64,000 nt of DNA from contig JAQYAV010000052.1 in assembly GCA_029338675.1 (NCBI GenBank), positions 26,326-90,325 of the forward strand. The letters run 5' to 3'. Source of the DNA: Lachnospiraceae bacterium (GTDB lineage Bacteria; Bacillota; Clostridia; Lachnospirales; Lachnospiraceae). The notes beneath the pieces were generated by a model. The model was not told where the DNA came from. It made no database searches and worked only from the letters and a program-made list of their open reading frames with translations. Below are positions 7,567-17,300 of the stretch, piece by piece (the stretch's first letter is position 1; each line of letters opens with the position of its first letter). The position numbers were made by a program, and so were the translations under genes.

Positions 7567-9747
7567 TTACAGCTTGAAATTATGCAATACATCAATAAGG
7601 TGATCAGCTTTAGCTTGTAGCTGTTGTGCTGAATGCTCAAGTTCATTTGTCGCTGAAAGCTGAGTTTGGGTTTTGCTATATACTGTTGATGAGCTCGCTG
7701 CTGTCTTTGCTGAAACATCTGATATACTTTCAATTGAATTAAGTGTTTCGTTTCTTGAGCCATCCATTGTTTGCACATTAAGAACGATAGTCTCTAGTGC
7801 TTTAATAAGATTTTCTATTTGAATCTCAATTTGTCTGAAGGATGTAGTAGTATCAGAAACAACTCCTGTTTGAGAGAATACTGCAGCTTCAGCTTCTCTT
7901 GCAATATTACATACATTGCCAGTTTTATCAACAATTTCATCAATTAATACTGATATCTGTCCAGCTGCATCCATACATTGTTCAGATAGCTTTCTAATTT
8001 CATCTGCAACAATTGCAAATCCTCTTCCAGCATCTCCAGCACGAGCAGCTTCAATAGAAGCATTAAGTGAAAGTAATTTTGTTTCTTCTGAAATATCATT
8101 TATTGCATTAATAATATTACTAATTGAATTAGACTTTTTCTCCAACTCTTCTATTGCTGAGATTACGTTGTGTGTAATAGCAGTAGTAGAAGTAGCACTT
8201 TCCATAAGAATATTTACTGATTGGATACCCTGTAATATTGTTTTTCCCGTTTGATTAGTTAATTCTTCAATAGTTTGTGTATTTGTACTAACGTTGTTGA
8301 TTTTACCTGAAAGAGAATCCATTTGTTTTAGGCAATCTGCAGAGCCTGTATCAAGCATATTAATACCAACTTCAATTTCAGATACAGCATTTTGAATATC
8401 AGCTGAAGTTTCTGTAAAAGTAGCAGCAGTTTCAGCAACGTGAGATGCAGCATGATTTAGATCCATACTAACTGCATTTACTTCTTCGATTAATTCTCTC
8501 ATTTGATATACAGTTCGATTAACTCCTTCACATAATAATCCGAATTCGTCATTTGCTTTTGATTTCAAAGTAACTGTAAAATCACCATTTGCAACTTTAC
8601 GTAACTGATGAAGAATATAATTTACAACCTTTGAAATGTGTCTAGAAAGTCTTAATCCAAAGAAGAGTGCAACAATTGTACTAACTATCATTAAAATAAT
8701 TGACAACCTCTTGATAGCACTTGCTTGTGAGATTATATTCTTCTCTGGAATAAGGGTAGCTACCATTGTGTTTCCTGCTTCAATCTTACTATATATAAAG
8801 AGATTTGATTTACCATTAATTGTAACTGTATCAGAACCAGAGGTTTCTTCGGAGACAATAGCTTTTTCATAGAATGAAGTACCATATACTCTTGTAGAAT
8901 CTAAACTAACTTCTTCGTTAGAGTAAAATTCTTTACCATCTGATGTTATGAATAAAACATATCCATTTTTTCCAGGATCTAATTCATTCATAATGCTTCT
9001 TATGTATGCCTCGTCAATATCAACAAATAAACATTGATCATTCTTTTGCATGTTGTGAGCAATTCGCATACTATATGTAGCATCTGGTATTTCAAGAGCT
9101 TCATCAATTGTAGAATCTTTTCCTAGCACAAACCATTCAGTATTGTTTTCTTTGATGGTTTTTCCTACATCAAAACCAGTAAAAATACTGTATGCATTAT
9201 CAGGTAGAGTAGCTTTTCCGTTGCTCTTTAATGTTTTTCCATCGTCTGAAATAATATATACATCTGAAAGCTTTGTATCTAAACCAACATCAACATTTAA
9301 GGTTTTATTAATTGCATTTCTTATATTACCTTCTTCGTAAGAGTCTAGATTTCCACTAAAATATGCTTTTGCATCTTTATCAACTAAGTAAGCCTTATAT
9401 TTGTCCATTTCGCTTGATATAACCATTGTAATATACTTTTGAAGCATATTTGTAGTTTGGCTTACTGAATTTGTATATTGCTTTATTATTGCGTTTGATG
9501 CCTTATTATATGAACCAAGCCCCAAAGCTATAATACAAATAATTGGTATAGCATAAGAGAAGAGCAGCTTAAAGGTAATAGTTTTAAGTAATGGTATTTT
9601 GCTTGTTTTAAGCTTATCAGTTGGTTGATGGTTTGACGAAGAAGTATTACTTTCCTCGTATGACTCAAGGACTTCAATAAATGAATTATTGCTATTTTCA
9701 GAGAGAATATTATCTTGTACTTTGTCTTCGTTTGTATTGGTATTCAT
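7567..9747 (-). CDS. Methyl-accepting chemotaxis protein with extracellular Cache-type sensor
   Basis: 726-residue transmembrane chemoreceptor. Order: ~57-residue polar cytoplasmic extension, TM1 (about 58-78), large extracellular region (about 80-345) with double-Cache-like features ([24 protein letters not shown]), TM2 (348-366), HAMP (about 367-420), and MCP signalling domain whose hairpin tip contains [33 protein letters not shown]-type sequence. It would signal to CheA/CheW after binding a small ligand such as an amino acid. The start chosen has AAGGAGGG just upstream (reverse strand); the track N-terminus MFRSQ... has none. The N-terminal extension before TM1 is unusual. No CheR-docking pentapeptide ends the protein. 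No che genes are in the window. Confidence 0.92.
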   Translation of the reverse strand: MNTNTNEDKVQDNILSENSNNSFIEVLESYEESNTSSSNHQPTDKLKTSKIPLLKTITFKLLFSYAIPIICIIALGLGSYNKASNAIIKQYTNSVSQTTNMLQKYITMVISSEMDKYKAYLVDKDAKAYFSGNLDSYEEGNIRNAINKTLNVDVGLDTKLSDVYIISDDGKTLKSNGKATLPDNAYSIFTGFDVGKTIKENNTEWFVLGKDSTIDEALEIPDATYSMRIAHNMQKNDQCLFVDIDEAYIRSIMNELDPGKNGYVLFITSDGKEFYSNEEVSLDSTRVYGTSFYEKAIVSEETSGSDTVTINGKSNLFIYSKIEAGNTMVATLIPEKNIISQASAIKRLSIILMIVSTIVALFFGLRLSRHISKVVNYILHQLRKVANGDFTVTLKSKANDEFGLLCEGVNRTVYQMRELIEEVNAVSMDLNHAASHVAETAATFTETSADIQNAVSEIEVGINMLDTGSADCLKQMDSLSGKINNVSTNTQTIEELTNQTGKTILQGIQSVNILMESATSTTAITHNVISAIEELEKKSNSISNIINAINDISEETKLLSLNASIEAARAGDAGRGFAIVADEIRKLSEQCMDAAGQISVLIDEIVDKTGNVCNIAREAEAAVFSQTGVVSDTTTSFRQIEIQIENLIKALETIVLNVQTMDGSRNETLNSIESISDVSAKTAASSSTVYSKTQTQLSATNELEHSAQQLQAKADHLIDVLHNFKL

Positions 9748-9787
9748 ATTAAGCCCTCCTTGAATAGTAAGTTTATATATATAAAAA

Positions 9788-9816
9788 ATTATACTACTTT
9801 TTTGGCTTCTAAACAA
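9788..9816 (-). promoter_or_regulatory. Promoter of the chemoreceptor gene
   Basis: On the - strand, TTGTTT (9811-9816), a 17-nt spacer and TATAAT (9788-9793) lie about 40 nt before the start codon. Standard sigma-A-type promoter; no sigma-28 (motility) consensus was noticed. Confidence 0.65.
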
Positions 9817-9917
9817 TGATTTTTATAAATTAAAATTGTATAAATCTACTTGATTCTGTTATAAAATAACTTAGTTTAAATAATAAATTCTTTTAGTAGT
9901 AATACGTGATTATTTGA

Positions 9918-9946
9918 TTGAATTACAATGATTTTTTTGATAAAAT
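9918..9946 (+). promoter_or_regulatory. Promoter of the GGDEF-EAL gene
   Basis: TTGAAT, 17-nt spacer, TAAAAT, 50 nt before the TTG start codon; divergent from the chemoreceptor promoter in the same 248-nt gap. Confidence 0.5.
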
Positions 9947-9995
9947 ATACGTATGTTATGAACGAAAATACTACTGATAGGAAGGGGGGATTTTT

Positions 9996-12086
9996 TTGAT
10001 TAATTCTGATATTTCTATGGATGTAATTTTAGAAGCAATGAGTATAAGCTATGATTCTATTTTCATGGTTAATATTGAACGGAATAATATTGTTGCTTTT
10101 AGAAAAAGTGATAAGCTTCCTAAGGAATTTTGGGATTTTGTGTCCGAAAATCCTTCGTATGATGAGTTACTTAAGTATTATGTGGAACGATATGTATCAG
10201 ATGATAGTGACCAGATGCTTGATATGGTTTGCCTTGATGCACTTAGTAAACAATTAAAGGATCAACCTGCATATTCTTATGACCACAGAATAAATAGAAA
10301 CGGTGAAACTTTGTGGTATAGAATGAGAATAGTTAATTTTTCTGATGGACCTGAATTATCTTTATTTATTATTGGATTTGAGAATATTACTAATGAAAAG
10401 AATCGAGAAGAGATATTATACGGAACGGGCAAAAAATTACTTATTATAAGTGAGAAGATTGATTATTCAAAAGTATTAGAGAATAGCTTTAATAGTGATT
10501 TCGATATGATATGTGCTGATGGTATTAATGAGGGTTGGCTTAATCTTGTAGAAAAGGCAGGAGAAATTGCTGCAATTATTCTTGATTATACAATATTGAA
10601 GGAGGCTTGTTTTAATTTCCTTAAAAAGTATTCACGAGTCCAAAGATATAAGAGTATTCCTGTTGTTGTAGTCCTATCAGTAGTTACACCTGAATTGGAA
10701 GTTAAATTGTTAAGTGAGGGTGCATCAGATATTATTGTAAGTCCTATTAATGTAGAACTTGCTAAAACAAAGATAAGAAGTTTGATCAGATTAAGAACTG
10801 CTTCTTCTTTGCATAATATTCCTAAGGTAGATCCACTTACTGGATTGTATAGTAAGGATTATTTCTATGAGCAGGTTGAAGAAATAATACAAAGTGATAA
10901 TGAAAGCAAATTTATTCTTGTTGTTTCAGACATAGAGAAGTTCAAAGTAATAAATGAAAGATATGGAATTGATGTTGGAGACGAAGTACTTAAATATTTT
11001 GCTGATTCATTTAAAAAAGCAATTCCAAACTATGTTATTGGCGGAAGAATAGGTGGCGATGTATTTGCTGTGCTACAAAGGGATTTATGCTTTACTTTTG
11101 ATGAAAACATTAAAATTGCAAGGAAGTTAATTGCTAATGCACCAGTTGCTAATTTAGTAATTAATCAGGGTGTCTATTCTATTGATAGAGAAGAAAATTT
11201 AACAGCTCAGGCAATGTGTGATCGTGCTAGTCTTGCAATGAATAGCATTAAGGGTGTATATGGCAAATATTTTGCAGTCTATGATGACAAGTTTAGACAG
11301 GATTTACTTATTCAGCAGCAGATTGTTGATAATATGGAGCATGCTCTTCGTAATAAAGAGTTTCAAGTATATTTACAGCCTAAGTATGATGTTAAGAATA
11401 ATAGGGTTGCAGGAGCAGAAGCCTTAGTCAGATGGATACATCCTGAGCTTGGATTTATGAATCCTGGAATGTTTATTCCTATATTTGAGAAGAATGGGTT
11501 TATTAAAAATTTAGATGGTTATGTATTTGAACAAGTATGTCATACACTTGACAGATGGAAGAAAGAGGATAAATGTCTTGTCCCTATTTCTATTAATTTA
11601 TCTAGAAGAGACTTTGAAGTGGAAGACCTTGCAGATAATATCATTGGATTTGTAGATGCCTTTGGAATTGATCATAGCTTGATTCATTTTGAGGTGACAG
11701 AGACTGCGTTCATTGAAAATGCAGGAGTTATTACTGATATCATTGAAAAGTTTCATGATGCAGGTTTTGTTATTGAATTAGATGATTTTGGAACAGGTTA
11801 TTCTTCATTAACAACGCTTAATAGTATTGATATTGATGTACTTAAATTGGATATGAGTATTATTAAGAATTATGTTCCAGGCTCAGAGAGAAATGTTTTA
11901 GAATTTTGCATGCAGTTAGTTAATATGATGGGACTTGATGCAGTTGCAGAAGGCGTAGAAACAAAAGAACAAGTTGAAAAACTTGCACAGATTGGTTGTG
12001 ATTATATACAGGGATATTATTTTTCTAAACCAATTCCAATTGTTGATTTTGAAAAATACTTGTTAGAAAAAAATTCCAATAATTGA
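9996..12086 (+). CDS. PAS/REC-like-GGDEF-EAL protein, probable c-di-GMP phosphodiesterase
   Basis: 696 residues, no membrane segment. Domains in order: PAS-like sensor (about 10-135), receiver-like fold (about 146-268) with a possible phospho-acceptor Asp197 in IILDY, GGDEF (about 275-430) and EAL (about 440-690). The GGDEF signature reads GGDVF (353-357), with the catalytic Glu replaced by Val, so cyclase activity is unlikely. The EAL domain keeps EAL (475-477), FEVTET, DDFG (596-599) and AEGVE, so c-di-GMP hydrolysis is likely, perhaps with GTP sensing by the GGDEF domain. Translation appears to start at TTG 9996, placed 6 nt after AGGGGGGA. Ends before a bidirectional terminator. Confidence 0.92.
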   Translation: MINSDISMDVILEAMSISYDSIFMVNIERNNIVAFRKSDKLPKEFWDFVSENPSYDELLKYYVERYVSDDSDQMLDMVCLDALSKQLKDQPAYSYDHRINRNGETLWYRMRIVNFSDGPELSLFIIGFENITNEKNREEILYGTGKKLLIISEKIDYSKVLENSFNSDFDMICADGINEGWLNLVEKAGEIAAIILDYTILKEACFNFLKKYSRVQRYKSIPVVVVLSVVTPELEVKLLSEGASDIIVSPINVELAKTKIRSLIRLRTASSLHNIPKVDPLTGLYSKDYFYEQVEEIIQSDNESKFILVVSDIEKFKVINERYGIDVGDEVLKYFADSFKKAIPNYVIGGRIGGDVFAVLQRDLCFTFDENIKIARKLIANAPVANLVINQGVYSIDREENLTAQAMCDRASLAMNSIKGVYGKYFAVYDDKFRQDLLIQQQIVDNMEHALRNKEFQVYLQPKYDVKNNRVAGAEALVRWIHPELGFMNPGMFIPIFEKNGFIKNLDGYVFEQVCHTLDRWKKEDKCLVPISINLSRRDFEVEDLADNIIGFVDAFGIDHSLIHFEVTETAFIENAGVITDIIEKFHDAGFVIELDDFGTGYSSLTTLNSIDIDVLKLDMSIIKNYVPGSERNVLEFCMQLVNMMGLDAVAEGVETKEQVEKLAQIGCDYIQGYYFSKPIPIVDFEKYLLEKNSNN

Positions 12087-12150
12087 TGATAATATTAATA
12101 ATAACAACAATAATTTTTTCTAGTTAATTTAGCTGGTATTTTAGTAGTAT

Positions 12151-12191
12151 TAAAGAGACGACATTATAATGATTTGTATGTCGTCTCTTTT
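12151..12191. terminator. Bidirectional terminator between c-di-GMP gene and enolase
   Basis: AAAGAGACGACAT (12152-12164) pairs perfectly with ATGTCGTCTCTTT (12178-12190), with T-runs on both strands, between convergent genes. Confidence 0.85.
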
Positions 12192-12194
12192 ATT

Positions 12195-13487
12195 TTAATT
12201 GAATTTAGAAAATAAATTTTTCCCTATATAGTTTGCGGTATTACCTAGTTCTTCTTCAATTTGTAGTAATCGATTATACTTAGCAATTCGTTCACCTCTG
12301 CATGGGGCTCCTGATTTTATTTGTCCCATGTTTAATCCAACAGCTAAATCAGATATAAAGGTGTCTGTTGTTTCTCCAGATCTATGTGAGGAAATTGTAG
12401 AATAGTTGTTTTTTTGTGCAAGTCTAATTGTTGAAAGTGTTTCTGATATAGTTCCAATTTGGTTAGGTTTAATAAGAATAGAATTAGCGCATTTACTTTC
12501 TAATCCATTTGAAAGACGATTGATGTTTGTAACAAATAAATCATCACCTACAAGCTGCATTTTATTACCTAATTGATGGGTTATTTTTTGCCAACCTTCC
12601 CAATCATTTTCATCAAGAGGATCCTCAATTGAAAAAATAGGATATTTTTCAATTAGTTTGCTCCAATATTCTATTAATTCTTCAGATGTATAGTGTACAC
12701 CTGATTTTGGAAGTGTATAGTATCCACATCCCTTATCAGATTTCCACTCAGAAGAAGCGGCATCTATAGCAATTACGAAGTCGTCTATAAGCTTATAATT
12801 AGATTTTTCGATTGCTGAAATAATTAATTCGATAGCCTCTATATCCCCTGTTAGATTAGGGGCAAAGCCTCCTTCATCCCCAACAGTTGTTGAATATGAT
12901 TTTTCAGATAGTATTTTGGCAAGATTATGATATACTTCTGAACACCATTGTAAGCCTTCTTTGAAGGAACTAGCTCCAACAGGCATTATCATAAATTCTT
13001 GTGTATCTACAGTGTTTGAGGCGTGCATACCCCCGTTTAATATATTCATCATAGGAACGGGAAGGGTAATAGCATTTATTCCACCAAGAAATTTATAAAG
13101 TGGGATTTTTTGGGAGGTTGCCGCAGCATATGCACATGCAATGGATACAGCTAATATTGAATTAGCACCAAGCTTTGACTTATCGTTTGTTCCATCAATT
13201 TTTAACATAGCATTATCTAAAGCATTAATATCATATGCATCAAAACCACATAATCCAGAACTAATTTTGTTATTAATATTTTCTACGGCTTTTTCCACGC
13301 CTTTTTTATTATAACGTTTTTTGTTGTTATCTCTAAGCTCGAGTGCTTCGTATTCTCCAGTGGAAGCACCACTAGGTGCGCATCCAGTACCTATGGTGCT
13401 ATCAGATAAAATAACCTTTGCTTCAATAGTTGGATTGCCACGAGAGTCTAGTATTTCTCTACCGTATATTTTCTCAATTGTTATCAT
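12195..13487 (-). CDS. eno: Enolase (phosphopyruvate hydratase), divergent variant
   Basis: 430 residues, normal enolase length. It interconverts 2-phosphoglycerate and phosphoenolpyruvate in glycolysis. Visible signatures: [47 protein letters not shown], the Mg2+ ligands in [18 protein letters not shown] and GDDLFVTN, the catalytic lysine region LIKPNQIGT, and SHRSGETTD. Several positions differ from the common bacterial form, e.g. [16 protein letters not shown] rather than the usual NAGQIKTGAPSR. It is monocistronic and isolated from other glycolytic genes, so it may be a second enolase. AAGGAG precedes the start codon. Confidence 0.93.
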   Translation of the reverse strand: MITIEKIYGREILDSRGNPTIEAKVILSDSTIGTGCAPSGASTGEYEALELRDNNKKRYNKKGVEKAVENINNKISSGLCGFDAYDINALDNAMLKIDGTNDKSKLGANSILAVSIACAYAAATSQKIPLYKFLGGINAITLPVPMMNILNGGMHASNTVDTQEFMIMPVGASSFKEGLQWCSEVYHNLAKILSEKSYSTTVGDEGGFAPNLTGDIEAIELIISAIEKSNYKLIDDFVIAIDAASSEWKSDKGCGYYTLPKSGVHYTSEELIEYWSKLIEKYPIFSIEDPLDENDWEGWQKITHQLGNKMQLVGDDLFVTNINRLSNGLESKCANSILIKPNQIGTISETLSTIRLAQKNNYSTISSHRSGETTDTFISDLAVGLNMGQIKSGAPCRGERIAKYNRLLQIEEELGNTANYIGKNLFSKFN

Positions 13488-13604
13488 TTTTTTTCTCCTT
13501 ATTATGTTGAATTATAATTTTAGTATTTGTAAACAAGAGAATTTTATTCCAAAAAAATGATTGATTTTTGGTATATTTATTGAGGAGATATAGCAGGATT
13601 TATA

Positions 13605-13633
13605 TTGTGGCAAATATGGCAATATGGTATTAT
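13605..13633 (+). promoter_or_regulatory. Extended -10 promoter of the hybrid histidine kinase
   Basis: TTGTGG, 17-nt spacer ending in TGG, TATTAT. This leaves a ~130-nt 5' leader before the kinase start codon, longer than usual in this window. Confidence 0.5.
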
Positions 13634-13752
13634 TAATTAAGAAAATTTAATTGAAATTTGAAATATGGCTACCGCATTTCTACTGGCTTTAGACATTGGG
13701 GAGTGCACTATTTTTATCTATATATAAATGATATATTATAACAAGTTTTATT

Positions 13753-13766
13753 GCGAAAGGAGTCGC
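13753..13766 (+). promoter_or_regulatory. Shine-Dalgarno displayed in a small hairpin loop
   Basis: GCGA-AAGGAG-TCGC: a 4-bp stem puts the whole AAGGAG ribosome site in the loop, 6 nt before ATG 13769. It decides the start codon over the track's TTG 13751. The stem is short, so a regulatory role is only possible. Confidence 0.35.
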
Positions 13767-13768
13767 CT

Positions 13769-16090
13769 ATGCTTGATTATTTTTCACATATTGTTTTTGC
13801 TTGTGGAGTAATTTCGTTTTCTTATGCAGCTAAAATATTTCATTCTAATAGAAAGAGTTCTCAATTAGATGTTTTGTTTTGCTTATTAGCACTTTCAAGT
13901 GGACTGTGGGGGGTAGGATTTGGTGCAATTTCAATACAGCAATCTATACAGGTGGCTTATGTTTGCAGAACAATTGGTTTATTAGGTACATTTATGTATT
14001 TATATTTTGCACTTAAGATGGTAATTAAGATTGCCCCGATTAAAGAAAAAAGTGCCAAGTTTTTTGAAAAATTTTCTATGCTAGGGTTTGTTATATATGC
14101 ATTGATAATAGGAAAAGATCAAGCTGTATATTACAAAGTAGGAAATGGTATCACTTATTCATTAAATAAAACTATTCAAAATAGTTTTTATACTATATTT
14201 TTAATTATAATTGCAGTTTTTATTTTTATATCAACATGTACAATGTTTAGAAAAGAAAATCCCAGAAGAATAAAATGTTTTGGAAGATATTTTATGATTG
14301 TATTAATTGTAATGCTTATAGGTATGGTATTTGATACAATACTTCCACTTCTTGGAAAGGGTGCTTTTCCAGGTAGTTCTATGGCGCAATTTATTGCTTT
14401 AGTTGTATTTGACATGGCTGTAACTGCTATAAATAGGTGTGAAGTAGATGAGAATAATATGTCTGAGTATATATATAATTCATTGAATACTCCTATTCTT
14501 ATATTTAATTTAGATTATAAGCTTAAGATTGTAAATAATGCTGCAAAGGACTTCTTTTATATTGCAGATTATAGTGTAACAGCTGGAAATATTACAATTG
14601 ATAATTTGTTTAATATTGGTTCGGAAATTTTTGATTTTACAAGAAACTCTCATAGTGTTACAGCTGTAAGTGTTGCTCGTGAGCTTACTTGTGAACTTAA
14701 TATTAGTAAGATTAGGGATACGTATGATGATGTAATAGGTTATATTATTTCTGTTACTGATGAAACAGAACATATTGCTAATTTGCATGCAATTGAAAAG
14801 GCAAAAAAAGATGCTGATGCAGCGAGTAAATCAAAGAGTACATTTTTGGCTAATATTTCTCATGAAATTAGAACTCCTATGAATGCAATTATAGGATTTT
14901 CAGAGTTAGCTTTGCAGGAGAATATACCTATAAAAGCAAAAGAGTATATTGAAGATATTCAAAGTGCTTCTAATACATTGTTGGCGCTTATTAATGAAAT
15001 ACTTGATATATCTAAGATAGAGGCAGGTAAAATGGAGCTTGTTTGTTCTGATTACTATCCTGCAACTATGCTTCGTGATGTATATTTAATTATTGAATCT
15101 CAAGCAAAGCAAAAAGGTATTGATTTTGAGATGAGCATTGATCCTAGATTGCCATGCAAATTGTATGGGGATAAGGTTAGAATAAGGGAAATCCTTATTA
15201 ATTTACTGAATAATGCTGTAAAATACACTAAGACCGGTAAAGTCAAATTAAGTGTTATGGTGCTTGAACATAACGGCATGATGTTAGATGTTCAATTTGC
15301 TGTAAAAGATACAGGAGTTGGAATAAAACAAGAAGATTTGGAACTGATTTTTGAGAATTTCTCTAGAGCTGATATTAAGAAGAATCAAAGTATTGAGGGC
15401 ACAGGACTTGGCCTTGCAATTACAAAGGGCTTTGTAGACCTTATGGATGGAGAGCTTAAGGTTAAGAGTGAATACGGAAAGGGTTCTTTATTTAGGGCAA
15501 TTATTCCTCAAAAGGTTGTGGACGCCAATCCTATTGATTTAAGAAGAGTTAAACTTGATGATGCAGGAAATGACTTTAAGTTAGGTAAGCTTAGAATTTG
15601 TAGTGCAGAAATTCTTGTTGTAGATGATAATGAAATAAATAGAAAAGTAGTAAGCAAAGGTCTTGGTCATTATGGAATAAAAATTGATACTGCGTCAGGT
15701 GGTATGGAAGCTTATGAAATGTGTGGCAAAAAGAATTATGACATTGTATTTATGGATCAAATGATGCCTGAGGTGGATGGTGTTGAGGCTATGCATATGA
15801 TAAGAGAAAGATATGAACATTATAAGCTAAACACTGGAAAAGGTAAGATAATTGTACTTACAGCTAATTCAGTGAGTGGTATAAGAGATAAGCTTATTGC
15901 TGAAGGCTTTGATGAGTATATAGGTAAACCAATTAATTATAGGAGAATGGAAGATATACTTAAGAGGCTTTTACCAAAGGAAAGAATATCTTATGAGATG
16001 GAGAATACTAACACAGAAGAAACTGTAGTAGATATGAATAATATTGAAGGAATTAATGTGTTATCTGTTAATGATGTAAAAAACGAGTAG
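13769..16090 (+). CDS. Hybrid sensor histidine kinase with 7TM sensor and receiver
   Basis: 773 residues. Seven hydrophobic helices (about 5-222) match the histidine-kinase N-terminal 7TM sensor type. A PAS-like region (235-335) and coiled linker follow, then HisKA with phospho-acceptor His365 in ANISHEIRTPMNAIIGF, HATPase_c with LLNNAVKYT (479-487), DTGVG (514-518) and GTGLGLA, and a C-terminal receiver whose Asp663 sits in VFMDQMMPEVDG. The receiver lacks a following Hpt domain, so output probably needs a separate Hpt protein such as the one at 1786-2145, followed by another regulator. That link is inference. The ~40-residue tail after the receiver is acidic and unrecognised. Confidence 0.92.
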   Translation: MLDYFSHIVFACGVISFSYAAKIFHSNRKSSQLDVLFCLLALSSGLWGVGFGAISIQQSIQVAYVCRTIGLLGTFMYLYFALKMVIKIAPIKEKSAKFFEKFSMLGFVIYALIIGKDQAVYYKVGNGITYSLNKTIQNSFYTIFLIIIAVFIFISTCTMFRKENPRRIKCFGRYFMIVLIVMLIGMVFDTILPLLGKGAFPGSSMAQFIALVVFDMAVTAINRCEVDENNMSEYIYNSLNTPILIFNLDYKLKIVNNAAKDFFYIADYSVTAGNITIDNLFNIGSEIFDFTRNSHSVTAVSVARELTCELNISKIRDTYDDVIGYIISVTDETEHIANLHAIEKAKKDADAASKSKSTFLANISHEIRTPMNAIIGFSELALQENIPIKAKEYIEDIQSASNTLLALINEILDISKIEAGKMELVCSDYYPATMLRDVYLIIESQAKQKGIDFEMSIDPRLPCKLYGDKVRIREILINLLNNAVKYTKTGKVKLSVMVLEHNGMMLDVQFAVKDTGVGIKQEDLELIFENFSRADIKKNQSIEGTGLGLAITKGFVDLMDGELKVKSEYGKGSLFRAIIPQKVVDANPIDLRRVKLDDAGNDFKLGKLRICSAEILVVDDNEINRKVVSKGLGHYGIKIDTASGGMEAYEMCGKKNYDIVFMDQMMPEVDGVEAMHMIRERYEHYKLNTGKGKIIVLTANSVSGIRDKLIAEGFDEYIGKPINYRRMEDILKRLLPKERISYEMENTNTEETVVDMNNIEGINVLSVNDVKNE

Positions 16091-16110
16091 ATATGATAAA
16101 TAAAAACCAC

Positions 16111-16138
16111 TAGACATTTAAAATTATGAGTGTATAAT
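16111..16138 (+). promoter_or_regulatory. Promoter of argC
   Basis: TAGACA, 16-nt spacer, TATAAT, ending 29 nt before the argC start codon. Confidence 0.55.
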
Positions 16139-16167
16139 ATCAAAAAAACGAAAGGATAATAAGTGAT

Positions 16168-17115
16168 ATGAAGAAAAAAATATTTATCGATGGTAGCGAA
16201 GGTACAACTGGTTTAAGAATTTTTGAGCGTTTCCAGAATCGCGATGATATAGAATTATTAAAGATTGATAAAGAGCTTAGAAAGGATCCAGAAGAACGAA
16301 AGAAAATGATTAATCAGTCGGATATTACATTTTTGTGTTTGCCAGATGCGGCGGCTAAAGAGTCAGTTTCACTTGTTGAAAATGATAATGTAATAATTAT
16401 TGATACCTCTACAGCTCATAGAACTGAAGAAGGATGGGCTTATGGATTTGCGGAACTATCCGATGAACATAGAAATGCAATTAAGCATGGTAAAAGAATT
16501 GCAGTGCCAGGATGCTTTGCAACTGGTTTTGCTTCAGTTGTATATCCATTAGTAAGTGGTGGAATTGTTCCAAAGGATTATCCTATAAGCTGTTTTGCCA
16601 TATCAGGATATAGTGGAGCAGGAAAGAAGACAATTGCTGTATATGAGAGTGAGGATAGACCAAGTACATTTTCTTCAGGAAGAGAATATGCGCTTACACA
16701 ACAGCATAAGCATTTAAAAGAGATGAAGGCTATATCAGGACTTGATAGAACACCAATTTTTATTCCTGTAGTTGATGATTATTATAGTGGAATGATTGTT
16801 TCAGTTCCTTTCTTTACTAATATGTTAAGTAAAGATGTTACTGTTGATAGTCTTATTGAATATTTTACAAAATATTATGAGGGCGAGCAGTTTATAAAGG
16901 TTGCCCCAAAAGATGATGAAACAGCTGCTAGTGGATTTATTCCAGGCAATGATAAATCAGGCTGGGATGGTCTTAAGATTTATGTTACTGGTAATGAAGA
17001 TCGTATTGTTGTTACAGCAAATTTTGATAACCTTGGTAAAGGCGCATCAGGAGCAGCTATTCAGTGTATGAATATTGTTATGGGATGTGAAGAGAATAAA
17101 GGATTAGATTTATAG
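16168..17115 (+). CDS. argC: N-acetyl-gamma-glutamyl-phosphate reductase, short (type 2) form
   Basis: 315 residues, the length of the short type 2 AGPR group rather than the ~345-residue common form. It reduces N-acetylglutamyl phosphate to the semialdehyde with NADPH in arginine synthesis. Visible features: FIDGSEGTTGLRIFERF as the dinucleotide-binding start, IDTSTAHR, the catalytic cysteine in VPGCFATGF, GYSGAGKK, and HKHLKEM. No other arginine genes are adjacent, so it is an isolated biosynthetic gene. Own promoter visible. Confidence 0.9.
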   Translation: MKKKIFIDGSEGTTGLRIFERFQNRDDIELLKIDKELRKDPEERKKMINQSDITFLCLPDAAAKESVSLVENDNVIIIDTSTAHRTEEGWAYGFAELSDEHRNAIKHGKRIAVPGCFATGFASVVYPLVSGGIVPKDYPISCFAISGYSGAGKKTIAVYESEDRPSTFSSGREYALTQQHKHLKEMKAISGLDRTPIFIPVVDDYYSGMIVSVPFFTNMLSKDVTVDSLIEYFTKYYEGEQFIKVAPKDDETAASGFIPGNDKSGWDGLKIYVTGNEDRIVVTANFDNLGKGASGAAIQCMNIVMGCEENKGLDL

Positions 17116-17152
17116 CTTTGAAGCTTTGCTTAAGATAATAAAATAAATTATA

Positions 17153-17263
17153 TAGCAGATTTTTCAAAAAAAGGTTGACTACCTATGAATAATCTGCTAA
17201 ATTTTATTTATCGCTTTGACGCAGTGAAGTGCAATTACTTTAAAGCCACATTATATAATCTGC
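17153..17263 (+). promoter_or_regulatory. Structured leader with alternative pairings before the aldolase-like gene
   Basis: TAGCAGATT (17153-17161) can pair with AATCTGCTA (17191-17199), enclosing a small AGGT/ACCT hairpin, or its GCAGATT core can pair with AATCTGC (17257-17263) closer to the ribosome site. Between the two 3' partners lies a GCTTT/AAAGC hairpin (17213-17246). Two mutually exclusive partners for one strand are what a regulated leader would have. It matches no riboswitch class I recognise. Confidence 0.3.
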
Positions 17264-17300
17264 CAGAGTGATATCAATATGGTATGAGAGGACATGTGTT

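Noticed and set aside
13640-13720. Purine-riboswitch-like words ATATGG ... TTTCTACT before the hybrid kinase
   Set aside because: No P1 helix can be formed around them, the third helix and the closing GACTAC-type segment are missing, and the downstream gene is not purine-related.
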